Shown here one piece after another: positions 44,093 through 53,297 of a stretch of DNA of 64,000 bases (position 1 is the first letter of the stretch; every line of letters begins with the position of its first letter). The notes under the pieces are model-generated. The model was not told the origin of the DNA, did not search any database, and was given only the letters and a program-made list of their open reading frames with translations. This stretch comes from Paenibacillus larvae subsp. larvae (GTDB lineage: Bacteria > Bacillota > Bacilli > Paenibacillales > NBRC-103111), in the NCBI RefSeq assembly GCF_002003265.1, contig NZ_CP019687.1, positions 3,725,501 to 3,789,500 on the forward strand, in the 5' to 3' direction. The translations under genes were made by a program, and so were the position numbers.

Positions 44093-44416
44093 TTTGGAAC
44101 ATCTTCTTAGATTCAAAGCAGGGAGGAAAGGGTATATGACATGGATATGGCATATAAAGTCAGGACTCATATACTCCACTTTCTACGAATAGTATTCACG
44201 AATTTGCCAATATTTCGTGGAAGTATTAACCATAACACTAAAAAAAATGAACAAGAAGGAAAGGAGGGATATCGTTTTTTGGAACCGGTTTATTCTATTT
44301 GCTTTTACTGGGTTTGATTACATATCCTTATAGTTGCGTGAATCATTCGTTTCTGATATTTATTAGGAGGAAAGCAGGGATGTTTCAGCTATTTTAAGAG
44401 AAAGAGGTGAGCCATT
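44093..44416. other. Leader region of the acetyltransferase gene
   Basis: No full gene. A 28-codon frame starts at ATG 44249 and overlaps AAAGGAGGG. A mini-ORF MFQLF (44380-44397) has a strong TTAGGAGGAAAGCAGGG and ends 19 nt before the acetyltransferase start, so it might be a leader peptide. Both are speculative. Confidence 0.3.
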
Positions 44417-44938
44417 TTGTATGTTATTCGTAAAGCAAGACTATCCGATATGAAAGATATACAAAAGATTGCCCGGAAAGCTTGGGTTCATACATATAGA
44501 GAAATTTATCCTATTGATTTTATATATACCTTTGTAGAATATGCATATTCCGATAAGCATTTGCTCAAATTAATCAGATCTGTTTTAGAGGCCAGCCCGG
44601 ATTTATTTCTGGTTGCGGAAGAGGAGGGAACCGGCCAACTGCTTGGCTTTATTCGCATGGCAGAACGCTGTATGGGTAATTATGAACTTACTCATTTCTA
44701 TGTACAACCGGACTGGATCGGCAGAGGGGTAGGAAGCTCCCTGCTCGGATCTATCATTGAACTCAACCCCCAAGCTGAGATGCTGACTGCATGGGTAGAG
44801 AAAGAAAATATGGACACAGCATTCTTTTTTGAAAAGAAAGGATTTCGTGAGGTTACCCAAAGTACGGAAATCATTCTGGGGTTTCCTTTATCCCATGTAT
44901 GCTACGAATGGCACCGCCATATACGGAGAACTCATTAA
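44417..44938 (+). CDS. GNAT-family N-acetyltransferase
   Basis: A 173-residue acetyltransferase. Key regions: VIRKARLSDMKDIQKIARKA at the start, LLGFIRMAERCMGNYELTHF, the acetyl-CoA loop VQPDWIGRGVGSSLLGSII (R/Q-x-x-G-x-G), and the late ENMDTAFFFEKKGFREV. TTG 44417 with AAAGAGGTGAG upstream is the start; no ATG is placed better. Substrate unknown. Confidence 0.85.
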   Translation: MYVIRKARLSDMKDIQKIARKAWVHTYREIYPIDFIYTFVEYAYSDKHLLKLIRSVLEASPDLFLVAEEEGTGQLLGFIRMAERCMGNYELTHFYVQPDWIGRGVGSSLLGSIIELNPQAEMLTAWVEKENMDTAFFFEKKGFREVTQSTEIILGFPLSHVCYEWHRHIRRTH

Positions 44939-45075
44939 GCGGCCTCATGTACCACTCGCGGATGATCCCCAACTTGTTTTTATAACTTTGAACGAATTAT
45001 TTCACGTCTTGGTATTTCTTAAACTAATCCCCTTAACTTGCTTAAACTCATCACTCGTTTTTCACGATTTAAATA

Positions 45076-45770
45076 GTGATAACTGATATCCCCGGCATCC
45101 TTGTGGGACACGCCCAGAATGAAGAGGCTCTCACAGGATGTACCGCTATTTTGTTTGAAGGAGGAGACGTATGCAGTGTTGACGTGAGAGATCTTCACCG
45201 GGAACCCGGGAAACGTCCCGATCGGGAGATGGGGTATGGGGCCAATTCAGCAGCATCCGGCGGACCTTTCGCGGAAGGTAATGCAGGAGCGGGCTGTAGA
45301 GATTTTGTCGGAAAATTGGCCGGCTTCCAACGGGCCATGAAAAGCGGACTTGGCACTGCTTCGCTGCACTTGCCAAACGGCCTGATCATAGGAGCGATGA
45401 TGGCTGTTAACGCTGTTGGAGAGATCCGCAACCCAGAAAATGGAGAACGTGTAGCGGGTATTCTAGGGGGTTTTATGATATTCCGCCAGGTACGAACACC
45501 ACTATCGCGGTAGTAGCCAGCAACGCTAATTTGACCAAAACGCAGCTAAAAAAAGTGGCCGGAATGTCCCACGATGGTCTGGCACGTTCCATTTATCCGG
45601 TACATACTATGCATGACGGGGATACCGTCTTTGCCGCCTCAACCGATGGAGTGGACATGCCGACAGATATCGTGGGCGCACTCTCCGCCGAAGTGCTGGC
45701 CAAAGCCGTTCTCAGTGCTGTCCGTCAGGCGCAAAGCGCAGGCGGGCTCAAGGCCAGCAGGATGTATATG
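45076..45770 (+). pseudogene. P1-family (DmpA-like) aminopeptidase, deleted and frameshifted
   Basis: The start ITDIPGILVGHAQNEEALTG and later GLGTASLHLPNGLIIGAMMA, then AVNAVGEI, belong to P1/N-terminal-nucleophile peptidases. The middle third (~100 residues, between CSVDV and REMGYGANSAASGGPFAEGN) is missing. At about 45470 the frame is lost; one frame over, PPGTNTTIAVVASNANLTKT and KVAGMSHDGLARSIYPVHTM, the nucleophile region, follow. The end merges with the tail of the VanY-like gene. Dead gene. Confidence 0.75.
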
Positions 45771-45790
45771 TCTAATTATACGGGTATGGC

Positions 45791-46570
45791 CTACTTGGAG
45801 TTGGAAACAGGAACTACCCCAAAATATTCCTCCATTGTAAGACCCTTCTTAGCTATATTCTGGGCATCTTCAATTCCCAAATAGCGAATGTGCCATGGCT
45901 CGTATTGATAGCCGGTAATGGCTTCCTTTCCTTTAGGATAGCGGATGATAAAACCGTATTCAGGAGCGTGCTTTTCGAGCCAATTGGCTTCCGGGGTGCT
46001 TGCAAAGCAATCGTTTGCCGCACATTTGCCTGTACTGCCCGAAACATCAATGGCAAGCCCGGTTTCATGTTCACTATGTCCGGGAACGGCACTATACTTC
46101 TTTGCTGCTTCCTCGCCATCCTTCTTTACATAGTTGTTAAATACAGTGGTTTGTGTTTGATAGGAGCGGTATGCCGATACACCTGCCAGGTTGATACCGT
46201 CCTTTTTGGCGCCTTCAAACATTTTTTCCAAAGCTTCAGCGGCCTCTTTGCGCATCATGCGTTTTTCAATCTTTTCTTTGAAAGTGAAGGGAACATTAGG
46301 ATATACAAGATCGCTTGGTGTATAACCATCTGGCAGTTTATATTGTTTGTTCACCATAACGGAGATGCTTGTTGGCTCTGTTATCACTTGCTTAACGGCA
46401 TTTCCGGCTTCCTGTGTTGATTTTCCTTCATTGGATGCAGGCGTGCTGCTTACTGCGGGCGATGGGGAATTTGCGGCTTCCGGCTCTTTTTTGTCCTTAC
46501 TGCAGCCTGCGAATACCGCAACAGCAAGTACAAGCAGAAGGGCTGTAGTGAATAAAGTGCGTTTGGTCAT
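45791..46570 (-). CDS. VanY-type D-alanyl-D-alanine carboxypeptidase lipoprotein
   Basis: A 259-residue peptidoglycan carboxypeptidase. Lipoprotein signal ending AVFAGC, a long Ser/Pro-rich linker, then the M15 domain: GVSAYRSYQTQTTVFNNYV, zinc motifs GHSEHETGLAIDV (His and Asp) and YEPWHIRYLG (Glu, His). It trims terminal D-Ala from stem peptides; resistance to glycopeptides is only one possible role. ATG 46570 has GGAGGATTTTATTT upstream. The 3' end overlaps the relic of the P1 peptidase. Confidence 0.85.
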   Translation of the reverse strand: MTKRTLFTTALLLVLAVAVFAGCSKDKKEPEAANSPSPAVSSTPASNEGKSTQEAGNAVKQVITEPTSISVMVNKQYKLPDGYTPSDLVYPNVPFTFKEKIEKRMMRKEAAEALEKMFEGAKKDGINLAGVSAYRSYQTQTTVFNNYVKKDGEEAAKKYSAVPGHSEHETGLAIDVSGSTGKCAANDCFASTPEANWLEKHAPEYGFIIRYPKGKEAITGYQYEPWHIRYLGIEDAQNIAKKGLTMEEYFGVVPVSNSK

Positions 46571-46657
46571 AAATAAAATCCTCCCTGTACTCAAGTAAAT
46601 CTAATTGAATTCTCTGCTCCATTTTACTAGAATATCATACTTTTTCGCTTAAATATA

Positions 46658-46679
46658 AAAAACCTGCAGCGCAGGTTTT
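46658..46679 (-). terminator. Terminator of the VOC gene
   Basis: AAAACCTGC and GCAGGTTTT form a 9-bp stem around AGC, with TTTTATATTT on the minus strand after it. Confidence 0.7.
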
Positions 46680-46720
46680 GAGCTTATAGAGAAACCCCTG
46701 AACGCCGGGAGAAGCTTCTG

Positions 46721-47236
46721 TTATTGCTTTAGCAAAAATTGGTTTCCATCTACATCTTTGAAAGTGGTAAAAATACCCCAGGCCATTTCCTTAGGTTCGT
46801 CCAGAAATTCAACACCTTTTTCCCTAAGCTGATTGTAAGTTTCCTGAATGTTATCACAAACAAAAATAAAGGAAGGCTTCAGTTCATGATGATTCGGCAT
46901 CATTGCCTTTGGATAGAGAACGAGACGGGTCTGCCCATTTTCAGGGCCTATTTCTACCCAGTTTGCTTTTGGCCCCATTGGATGTTTCTCATGGACGATA
47001 AATCCCATTTTCTCAGTCCGGAATGCGATGGATGCTTCTTGGTCTTCTACATAAATGGTAGAATGCCCGTTTGGAGAAGGTGTCCCTTTCTCTTTTGCTT
47101 TTTCATAATCCTTCTGCATTTTAATGATGATAGGTAAGAATGTAGCAGATGCATTTTGAGGCATAACATTTACTAGCATTACTGCAAAAACAGTCGCCGC
47201 AATCAACAACGAAACTACTTTTTTCATTCGTAACAC
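46721..47236 (-). CDS. VOC/glyoxalase-fold protein with signal peptide
   Basis: A 171-residue protein. An N-terminal hydrophobic export segment (VVSLLIAATVFAVMLVNVM then NASA) precedes a VOC domain (~55-170): STIYVEDQEASIAFRTEKMG, FIFVCDNIQETYNQLREKGV and the end FTTFKDVDGNQFLLKQ, the signature of glyoxalase/bleomycin-resistance folds. VOC enzymes are normally cytoplasmic, so export is odd. GTG 47236 with AGGAGG 12 nt upstream is used; ATG 47227 is possible. Substrate unknown. Confidence 0.7.
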   Translation of the reverse strand: MLRMKKVVSLLIAATVFAVMLVNVMPQNASATFLPIIIKMQKDYEKAKEKGTPSPNGHSTIYVEDQEASIAFRTEKMGFIVHEKHPMGPKANWVEIGPENGQTRLVLYPKAMMPNHHELKPSFIFVCDNIQETYNQLREKGVEFLDEPKEMAWGIFTTFKDVDGNQFLLKQ

Positions 47237-47367
47237 GCTTTACACTAACCTCCTACTATACTAATTTTTACCATAAAATATAAACTATACCATACAATTT
47301 AAAAAAAACCAATTCCTATGGTAGAATTGTATAAGTAGTTTAATATGAGGAAGGGGCTGTTTATTAT

Positions 47368-47610
47368 ATGAATCATAGAAATAAAGTTATGGAAGCATTA
47401 TCGATGAATCGGGAAATAGAATTTTCTTATAAAGGTGAATTATTTGCTCTTGTATATCACAAAGAAGGATGGTGCCTTGTTAATAGGAAGGAAAATCTGT
47501 CAAAATACTATAAAACTAACAGAGAATTAATTAACGAAATCCGTATAGATGGTTATTCTTTCGAAGAATTATTACAAAATAAAAATATGAGAATAGAACA
47601 AATTTTTTAA
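47368..47610 (+). CDS. Unrecognised 80-residue protein
   Basis: A small charged protein: REIEFSYKGELFALVYHKEG, NRKENLSKYYKTNRELINEI. No signal peptide, membrane helix or known family. RBS AGGAAGGGG, ~15 nt upstream, is weakly placed. A/T-rich relative to its neighbours. Confidence 0.55.
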   Translation: MNHRNKVMEALSMNREIEFSYKGELFALVYHKEGWCLVNRKENLSKYYKTNRELINEIRIDGYSFEELLQNKNMRIEQIF

Positions 47611-47828
47611 GATTACGTTAGGTACAGTAGTATTACCCAATTAATACCCAGTGGTAACTTCCAATAGAGGTAATCAAAGTGAAAGATACACTTAACTGAG
47701 GTTTTTTATTTTATGGTTACCTTGATTGGTTTTTACGCTTTTTGCCCTGCTCCCAAACCTTTCGTTCAGAAGCAGGGCTACTCCAAATACTTAGAAAATG
47801 AAAGTACATAAATCGTTGAGATAGACGT

Positions 47829-48041
47829 CTAACCGTAAATATACATAGCCAAGGCGGCAAAACCGGCAACCGTTGCGATGATGTATACGGCGGTAAGGCT
47901 GACCCAATATTTTTCTGTTCTTGTATCGTAAGCAGGATTGCCCTCCCTGTTGGATTTGGACATTCCGATAAAAATCGTTGCAAGCGCACCTATAAGTATA
48001 ACCAGCACGATTAGAATGATATAGAGGGTAAAATGTTCCAT
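47829..48041 (-). CDS. Two-helix membrane protein
   Basis: A 70-residue protein with helices at ~5-26 (LYIILIVLVILIGALATIFI) and ~46-68 (SLTAVYIIATVAGFAALAMY), separated by a charged loop NREGNPAYDTRTEKY. ATG 48041 follows GAAGGGAT. A longer frame upstream is A/T-rich and not protein-like. Unknown function. Confidence 0.6.
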   Translation of the reverse strand: MEHFTLYIILIVLVILIGALATIFIGMSKSNREGNPAYDTRTEKYWVSLTAVYIIATVAGFAALAMYIYG

Positions 48042-48124
48042 GCTTTTTATCCCTTCTTTTTCAGCCGGAGCTGTGATAAAAGTCACCTTTATTTTAACTA
48101 ATTTGGTAATCATATTCTAGAGAG

Positions 48125-48325
48125 AAATGTGACAAAGAAGGGACACCGAAGCAGCGGGTCCCTTTCTGCAGATTGAGACAGGAAACCGCCTGCAATTACC
48201 TGCCTCTATGTTTTTGTTTCTTCTTTTGCCTATGAAGTTCCCGTAGTGAGGGACATCCCGAGGGGGAAGGTTACTGACACGTCTTTGGTCATGACGACGT
48301 GTGTCTAGGACTACCAACCAGACTG
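48125..48325 (-). ncRNA. Candidate ~200-nt structured RNA, possibly 6S-like
   Basis: On the minus strand a clean TATAAT (48340-48335) precedes a region full of stems: ACACGTC/GACGTGT near 48270-48302, CCCGT-type pairing near 48240-48260, and a terminator-like AAGGGACCCG/CGGTGTCCCTT hairpin at 48133-48157 with TTCTTTGT after it. No -35 is well placed (TTGACC lies 22 nt ahead of the -10). An open frame through this segment has no protein-like residues. The size and layout resemble 6S RNA, but I could not match the sequence. Confidence 0.35.
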
Positions 48326-48499
48326 TGTTTTTACACTCCACTTCTTATTATACGGGAGTACGAAAAATATAAAGGGTCAAGAACGGATATAAGAAAAAAA
48401 TCCCGGCAGTAACAGTTGCTAATTCATTCAAAAAAAGATACATTCAAGAAAATAAGTAAAAAGAGTAAAGGGCCAAGCAGGATTCAGGAGAATGCAAAT

Positions 48500-49285
48500 A
48501 TGGAAACGGTTTTGATTTACCAAGATGAAAAATCTAATGAATTTTGGAAAATAGATGTTGTGGGAAACAGTTACTCTATCACCTCCGGAAAAATAGGTAC
48601 CCAGGGCTCTATCCAGTTTAAAATATTTGAGTCCCCGGAGGAATGTGCCAAGGAGGCCGAGCAGCTGATCAGGACCAAGCTTGAAGAAGGTTATTGGCAG
48701 GTGGAAGGGTCCGAAAATCTGATTCGCCCTCATGCCATGAACGAAGAAGAATTTTGGAAGCTGCTTGAAACGGCGAAAACGATGGGCATTGATATGGAAG
48801 AACAAGTGGAATGGCTGATCCGTACTTTATCGGGCAGATCGGTTAGAGAAATTGTAGAGTTTGATGTATGGCTTCATTCGTTTCATTATGCTTCCTGTCA
48901 GTCTTCATTATGGGCCGCAGCTTATATTATTTTGGGCGGCTGTTCCGATGATAGCTTTGATTATTTTAGAGCCTGGCTGATCTATGCGGGCAAAGAGGTA
49001 TACAACAGGGCTTTGCAGGACCCGGAAAGCCTGATCCCGGTACTTGAAAAGCTTGAAGATTACGAATATCCCGAATATGAAGATCTATTGTATGCGGCTT
49101 CGGATGCCTATCAGGAAAAGACAGGGCGTAACGATGATGATTACCAGGAGTTGTTTGAGCAGATTACAGGCGGATTATTAGATTATCCCGAAATTGAGCT
49201 GGATTGGGAGCAAGACGATGAGGAACACCTCCGCAACAGATTTCCGAAGCTTTGGGAGCGTTATGGCGAATATCCTATGGGGTAG
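48500..49285 (+). CDS. WGR- and DUF4240-domain protein
   Basis: A 261-residue protein. N-terminal WGR-like domain (~1-75: [40 protein letters not shown]) with the W..G.G pattern, then a DUF4240 domain (~85-255: [60 protein letters not shown]), ending acidic. DUF4240 proteins are thought to bind nucleic acid ends or DNA damage by association with WGR; no reaction is known. ATG 48500 has AGGAG; an upstream start at 48416 has none. Confidence 0.8.
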   Translation: METVLIYQDEKSNEFWKIDVVGNSYSITSGKIGTQGSIQFKIFESPEECAKEAEQLIRTKLEEGYWQVEGSENLIRPHAMNEEEFWKLLETAKTMGIDMEEQVEWLIRTLSGRSVREIVEFDVWLHSFHYASCQSSLWAAAYIILGGCSDDSFDYFRAWLIYAGKEVYNRALQDPESLIPVLEKLEDYEYPEYEDLLYAASDAYQEKTGRNDDDYQELFEQITGGLLDYPEIELDWEQDDEEHLRNRFPKLWERYGEYPMG

Positions 49286-49404
49286 ATCAGGCCTGGAAAA
49301 GGATCGGTTCATACCAAGAATCGGTTCTTTTTTATTGGGGAAAAAATATGGTACACTACGAAAATAAAACAGCAGAGCACATAAGCGTGAAAGGGAATAA
49401 CAGT

Positions 49405-50157
49405 ATGAGGATTAACAAATTTATAAGTGAGACAGGAGTTTGTTCCAGGAGAGAAGCGGATAAATGGATAGCCGCAAACCGTGTAACCATTAATGGGGTA
49501 CCGGCGGAACTGGGGAGCACGGTTGAAGAAGGGGATGAAATCCGCGTGGACGGCAAACCCCTTGGCGAGAAGAAAAAAGGAGTGTATATTGCCTTAAATA
49601 AGCCCGTAGGCATAACATGTACGACAGAAAAACATGTCAAAGGAAACATTATCGATTTTGTGAACCATCCCGAAAGAATCTTCCCTATCGGAAGATTGGA
49701 TAAAGATTCACAGGGGCTTATATTACTTACCAATGACGGGGATATTGTAAATCAGATCCTGCGGGCCGAAAACAACCATGAAAAAGAATATGTAGTTCGT
49801 GTCAATAAGCCTGTGACGGATGAGTTCGTGAAAGGCATGGCAGGCGGAGTCCGTATTTTGGGGACTAAAACAAAACCGTGCAAGGTAACCCGGATAAATG
49901 ACCATGTATTCCGCATTATCCTTACCCAGGGGCTGAACCGTCAGATTCGCCGGATGTGTGAAGTATTCGGTTATCAGGTCGTACAGCTGGAGCGTGTGCG
50001 AATAATGAACATTCATTTGGACAAGCCTAAGCTGCGCCTTGGCGAGTGGAGGGACCTTGCCCGTGAGGAGCTCCGGGAGCTTCTTGTCAGAGTTAAATAT
50101 GATCATGATCCAAAGAGTGGTAAACATGTTCGCCATACTGTATCCTCTAGGTCGTGA
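49405..50157 (+). CDS. rluF: Pseudouridine synthase, RsuA/RluF family
   Basis: A 250-residue enzyme converting uridine to pseudouridine in 23S rRNA. An S4 domain (~1-60, [20 protein letters not shown]) precedes the catalytic domain: [19 protein letters not shown] with the nucleophile Asp, and the end [20 protein letters not shown]. RluF and RsuA are hard to separate; the sequence around LNRQIRRM fits RluF. ATG 49405 is taken; upstream codons overlap the WGR gene. Confidence 0.85.
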   Translation: MRINKFISETGVCSRREADKWIAANRVTINGVPAELGSTVEEGDEIRVDGKPLGEKKKGVYIALNKPVGITCTTEKHVKGNIIDFVNHPERIFPIGRLDKDSQGLILLTNDGDIVNQILRAENNHEKEYVVRVNKPVTDEFVKGMAGGVRILGTKTKPCKVTRINDHVFRIILTQGLNRQIRRMCEVFGYQVVQLERVRIMNIHLDKPKLRLGEWRDLAREELRELLVRVKYDHDPKSGKHVRHTVSSRS

Positions 50158-50275
50158 CGTGATACTAGTAGATGTGCAGGCGGGGCAGGTGATTGTCCCG
50201 TTTTTTGTTTGGGATTCCCGCGCAGTTTGTCCCTCTATTTCAAAATCTTACATTTTCGCAGGAAAGAAAAAGTGA

Positions 50276-50304
50276 TTTACAGATAATAAAGACCTTACTA
50301 TAAT
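50276..50304 (+). promoter_or_regulatory. Promoter of the fruR-fruK unit
   Basis: TTTACA (50276-50281) and TATAAT (50299-50304) are 17 nt apart. The direct repeats at 50311-50350 begin just after the predicted start site, an operator position. Confidence 0.7.
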
Positions 50305-50310
50305 AAAAGT

Positions 50311-50350
50311 AATCACAAACAATCACAAACAATTATAAATAATCACAAAT
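50311..50350 (+). repeat. Four 10-bp direct repeats, likely operator
   Basis: AATCACAAAC, AATCACAAAC, AATTATAAAT and AATCACAAAT follow each other without gaps, so the repeats sit on one face of the helix. DeoR-family regulators often use short direct repeats. They are just downstream of the promoter. Confidence 0.75.
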
Positions 50351-50362
50351 GGGGCTGCGTTT

Positions 50363-50929
50363 ATGATGTTTGAGCAAGAAAGAAAACAAAAGCTTGCGGA
50401 GAAAGAGCGGATAGCCGCCCAGGCAGCAGACATGATTGAAGAAGGAAACACCCTATTGCTTGATGCAGGTACAACCACCTTCTATTTGGCCAAAAAATTG
50501 AAAAAGTTTGGCCATCTGCGGGTAATTACCAACTCCCTCCTGATACTCAATGAATTGAAAGATTCCCGGAATATCGAACTGACGCTTGCCGGCGGGATAT
50601 TCAGGCCTGAAACACAAGCATTCATTGGCCCAATGGCGGAGGAGTGTCTGGATATGGTCCGGGTGGATCTTGCCTTTTTAGGTGCCAACGGTTTGGATTT
50701 GGAGGAAGGCTTAACTACCCCGAATCTGCTGGAAGCCGCAATGAAACGCAAAATGATACGGATTGCCAAACAAGTGACTGTGCTGGCAGACCATAGCAAA
50801 ATCGGGAAGGTCTCTTATGGCAAAGTGGTCGGCCTTACTGATGTGGATTCCTTTATTTTGGATACGGGGGTACCGGAAGAGTTTGTATCTGCCTTGAACC
50901 AGAGGGGAATTCAAGTAACATTAGCGTGA
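50363..50929 (+). CDS. fruR: DeoR-family regulator lacking its HTH
   Basis: A 188-residue protein: MFEQERKQ, like the start of DeoR regulators, then directly KLAEKERIAAQAADMIEEGN, which is the beginning of the sugar-phosphate-binding domain; GNTLLLDAGTTTFYLAKKL, VITNSLLILNELKD and ADHSKIGKVSYGKV complete it. About 60 codons for the DNA-binding HTH are missing, in frame. The product could bind a sugar phosphate but not DNA. It is 66 nt before fruK. Annotation errors cannot restore the HTH because it is not in the DNA around it. Confidence 0.8.
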   Translation: MMFEQERKQKLAEKERIAAQAADMIEEGNTLLLDAGTTTFYLAKKLKKFGHLRVITNSLLILNELKDSRNIELTLAGGIFRPETQAFIGPMAEECLDMVRVDLAFLGANGLDLEEGLTTPNLLEAAMKRKMIRIAKQVTVLADHSKIGKVSYGKVVGLTDVDSFILDTGVPEEFVSALNQRGIQVTLA

Positions 50930-50995
50930 AGTGCCGGTCCAATTTCGATTCACATTAAAGATAAAGGGCTATTAAAAAATACGGGAGGAATCATC

Positions 50996-51931
50996 ATGAA
51001 CATTATTACGGTTACATTGAATCCGGCTTTGGACAAGACAGTTATGATCGAACAATTGAAACCGGGAGGCTTAAACCGTGTGGAAGAAATCCGGATGGAC
51101 CCCGGGGGCAAAGGAATTAACGTAGCCAAAGTATTGAAAAGCTTTCCTGTTAATGTTCTGGCAACAGGTATCAATGGAGGCTATGCGGGGCGACAACTGC
51201 TGGATCATTTGGAACGGCTTCAAATTTCACACCGGTTCTCAACTTCCGGAGGGGAGACGAGAACGAATCTGAAAATTGTTGACCGTAAAACGGAGGTTAC
51301 TACCGAGATTAATGAAAAAGGAACGGAAGTTTCGGCAGAGACGATCCGGCATTTTCGCAGAGAGTTTACCGGTCTGCTGGATGAAGCATCTTTACTGGTG
51401 ATAGGAGGAAGTCTCCCGCCGGGAATATCGCCGCAGTTCTATGCTGAGATCATTCGGGAGGCCGAAAAAAAAGGTGTACAGACTGTACTGGATGCTGACG
51501 GAGAGGCCTTCAGAGCGGGTCTGGAAGCCTCTCCTTCTGTCGTAAAGCCCAATATTCATGAATTGGAACAGTATTTAGAAAGGGCTCTAAACGATGAAGA
51601 TCAGGTGGTTGATGCTTGCCGTGAACTGCTTGCCAAGGGAATTTCTTGGGTAATTGTCTCCATGGGAGGAGAAGGCGCTATTCTCGTCAGTGAAGATGAA
51701 GTCATCCGGGGGAGGCCTTTTCCAATCCGCCCCGTCAGTACGGTAGGGGCTGGAGACTCCATGGTGGCGGCCATTGCATTCTGTTTACTTGAAAACAAAA
51801 ACCTGGAAGAAACCGCACGGTGGGCTACCGCAGCGGGAACCATTACTGCTTCAAAACCCGGAACCGGCGTTTGCCGTTACCAGGAGGTTCAGGAGCATCT
51901 GGCATTGGTACAGACTGAAAGATGGACATGA
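50996..51931 (+). CDS. fruK: 1-Phosphofructokinase
   Basis: Converts fructose-1-phosphate to fructose-1,6-bisphosphate. A 311-residue PfkB kinase: TLNPALDKTVMIEQLKPGGL, DPGGKGINVAKVL, LLVIGGSLPPGISPQFYAEI, VVKPNIHELE and the catalytic STVGAGDSMVAAIAFCL. ATG 50996 after GGGAGGAATC. No fructose permease gene (fruA) follows; a terminator comes next. Confidence 0.9.
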   Translation: MNIITVTLNPALDKTVMIEQLKPGGLNRVEEIRMDPGGKGINVAKVLKSFPVNVLATGINGGYAGRQLLDHLERLQISHRFSTSGGETRTNLKIVDRKTEVTTEINEKGTEVSAETIRHFRREFTGLLDEASLLVIGGSLPPGISPQFYAEIIREAEKKGVQTVLDADGEAFRAGLEASPSVVKPNIHELEQYLERALNDEDQVVDACRELLAKGISWVIVSMGGEGAILVSEDEVIRGRPFPIRPVSTVGAGDSMVAAIAFCLLENKNLEETARWATAAGTITASKPGTGVCRYQEVQEHLALVQTERWT

Positions 51932-51960
51932 ACGAAGAATGAGGATAGAACTATGAACAA

Positions 51961-52010
51961 AAAAACGGACAGAGCGGGCAAAATGATTTTTACCCCTCTG
52001 TCCGTTTTTT
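51961..52010. terminator. Terminator of the fru unit and facing gene
   Basis: AAAAACGGACAGAG and CTCTGTCCGTTTTT form a 14-bp stem and a long loop, followed by T in either direction. It lies between fruK and the convergent aminopeptidase. Confidence 0.8.
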
Positions 52011-52032
52011 TCTGCACGATTTATCTAAAGAT

Positions 52033-53265
52033 TTAAATGGCCCAGTTTCCTTTACGGAATACAGGAACTACCGTCCCATCTTCCTGTATACCGTCGATAT
52101 CCATCTCAGCAGATCCGATCATAAAATCTACATGTGTCAGACTGTGGTTCAATCCTTTTTGTTCTAATTCTTCCTTGGACATGGATTGACCACCGGCCAA
52201 ATTAAAGGCATAAGCACTCCCAATGGCCAGGTGGTTTGATGCATTTTCGTCAAATAAGGTATTAAAAAACAATGTATTGGATTGGGAAATGGGAGATTCA
52301 TGTGGAACGAGAGCCACTTCTCCTAAATAATGAGAGCCTTCGTCCGAATCAACCAGCTGCTGCAGAATTTCTTGTCCCTGTTCTGCTTCCACTTTCACAA
52401 TACGGCCGTTCTCAAAGGTCAACTTAAACCGGTCGATCACATTTCCCCCGTAATTAAGGGGTTTGGTGCTTGAAACATAGCCGTTTGTCCCATGTTTATG
52501 AGGAGCCGTAAAGACTTCTTCTGTTGGCATATTCGCCATAAAAGGAATTCCTTTCTCATTGATACTGCCCGCTCCGACCCAAAGGTGATTTTCCGGAAGT
52601 TCAATTGTTAAATCTGTACCGGGTGCTATGTAGTGTAGTTTATGGAACTTCTTGCTGTTTAGGATTTTCACTTTTTCGTGCAGGGTCGCGTCATGTTCTT
52701 TCCAGGCCTGTACCGGATCTTCTGCGTGCAGACGCACTGCTTTGAATATGGCTTCCCACAACTTAGAGACCGCTTCTTCCGGACCTGCATCAGGGTATAC
52801 TTTAACCGCCCAGTCTTTGGTTGCGGCTGCCACGACTGTCCAGCTGACTTTGTTGGACTGCATGTATCTGCGAAATCTTTCCAGTGCCTTTCCGGCTGTT
52901 TTCTGGTAATTTCCGATCCGTTTCGGATCTATGTCTTTAAGCAAATCCGGGTTCGGAGAGGAGATGGAAATAAAAGCGGCTCCTTTATCCAGGAAGGCAT
53001 CTCTTTTTGCAACTTCCCATTCAGGAAACCGGGTGAACAGTTCGTCCGGGGCATGTTCATACTTTAACCGCGTTAAGGCTTCATCGCTCCAGTCCACTTG
53101 AACATTAGCTGAGCCTGCTTCATAGGCCTTTCGGGCAATAAGACGGGCCAGAGTGGTCATTTCCGTGTTAGCAACCACAAAAACTTCTTGCCCTGGTTGA
53201 ACATTGACCCCTACCTTCACAATCAGTTCCGCATATTTCTCCAAATTTTGATCGAATGTTTTCAA
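52033..53265 (-). CDS. M29-family aminopeptidase
   Basis: A 410-residue aminopeptidase of the M29 family (AmpS/AmpT, thermophilic aminopeptidase T). Signatures include ELIVKVGVNVQPGQEVFVVA at the N-terminus, MPTEEVFTAPHKHGTNGYVS with zinc ligands (Glu, His), LGEVALVPHESPISQSNTLF, and the end GLNHSLTHVDFMIGSAEMDI. It cleaves N-terminal residues from peptides in the cytoplasm. ATG 53265 with GGAAGGTG upstream. Length normal. Confidence 0.9.
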   Translation of the reverse strand: MKTFDQNLEKYAELIVKVGVNVQPGQEVFVVANTEMTTLARLIARKAYEAGSANVQVDWSDEALTRLKYEHAPDELFTRFPEWEVAKRDAFLDKGAAFISISSPNPDLLKDIDPKRIGNYQKTAGKALERFRRYMQSNKVSWTVVAAATKDWAVKVYPDAGPEEAVSKLWEAIFKAVRLHAEDPVQAWKEHDATLHEKVKILNSKKFHKLHYIAPGTDLTIELPENHLWVGAGSINEKGIPFMANMPTEEVFTAPHKHGTNGYVSSTKPLNYGGNVIDRFKLTFENGRIVKVEAEQGQEILQQLVDSDEGSHYLGEVALVPHESPISQSNTLFFNTLFDENASNHLAIGSAYAFNLAGGQSMSKEELEQKGLNHSLTHVDFMIGSAEMDIDGIQEDGTVVPVFRKGNWAI

Positions 53266-53297
53266 AGAACTTCACCTTCCTCTAAATTGATCACTAT

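Noticed and set aside
48117-48341. 74-codon minus-strand open frame
   Set aside because: No RBS and no protein-like residues; the stretch is better explained as a structured RNA.
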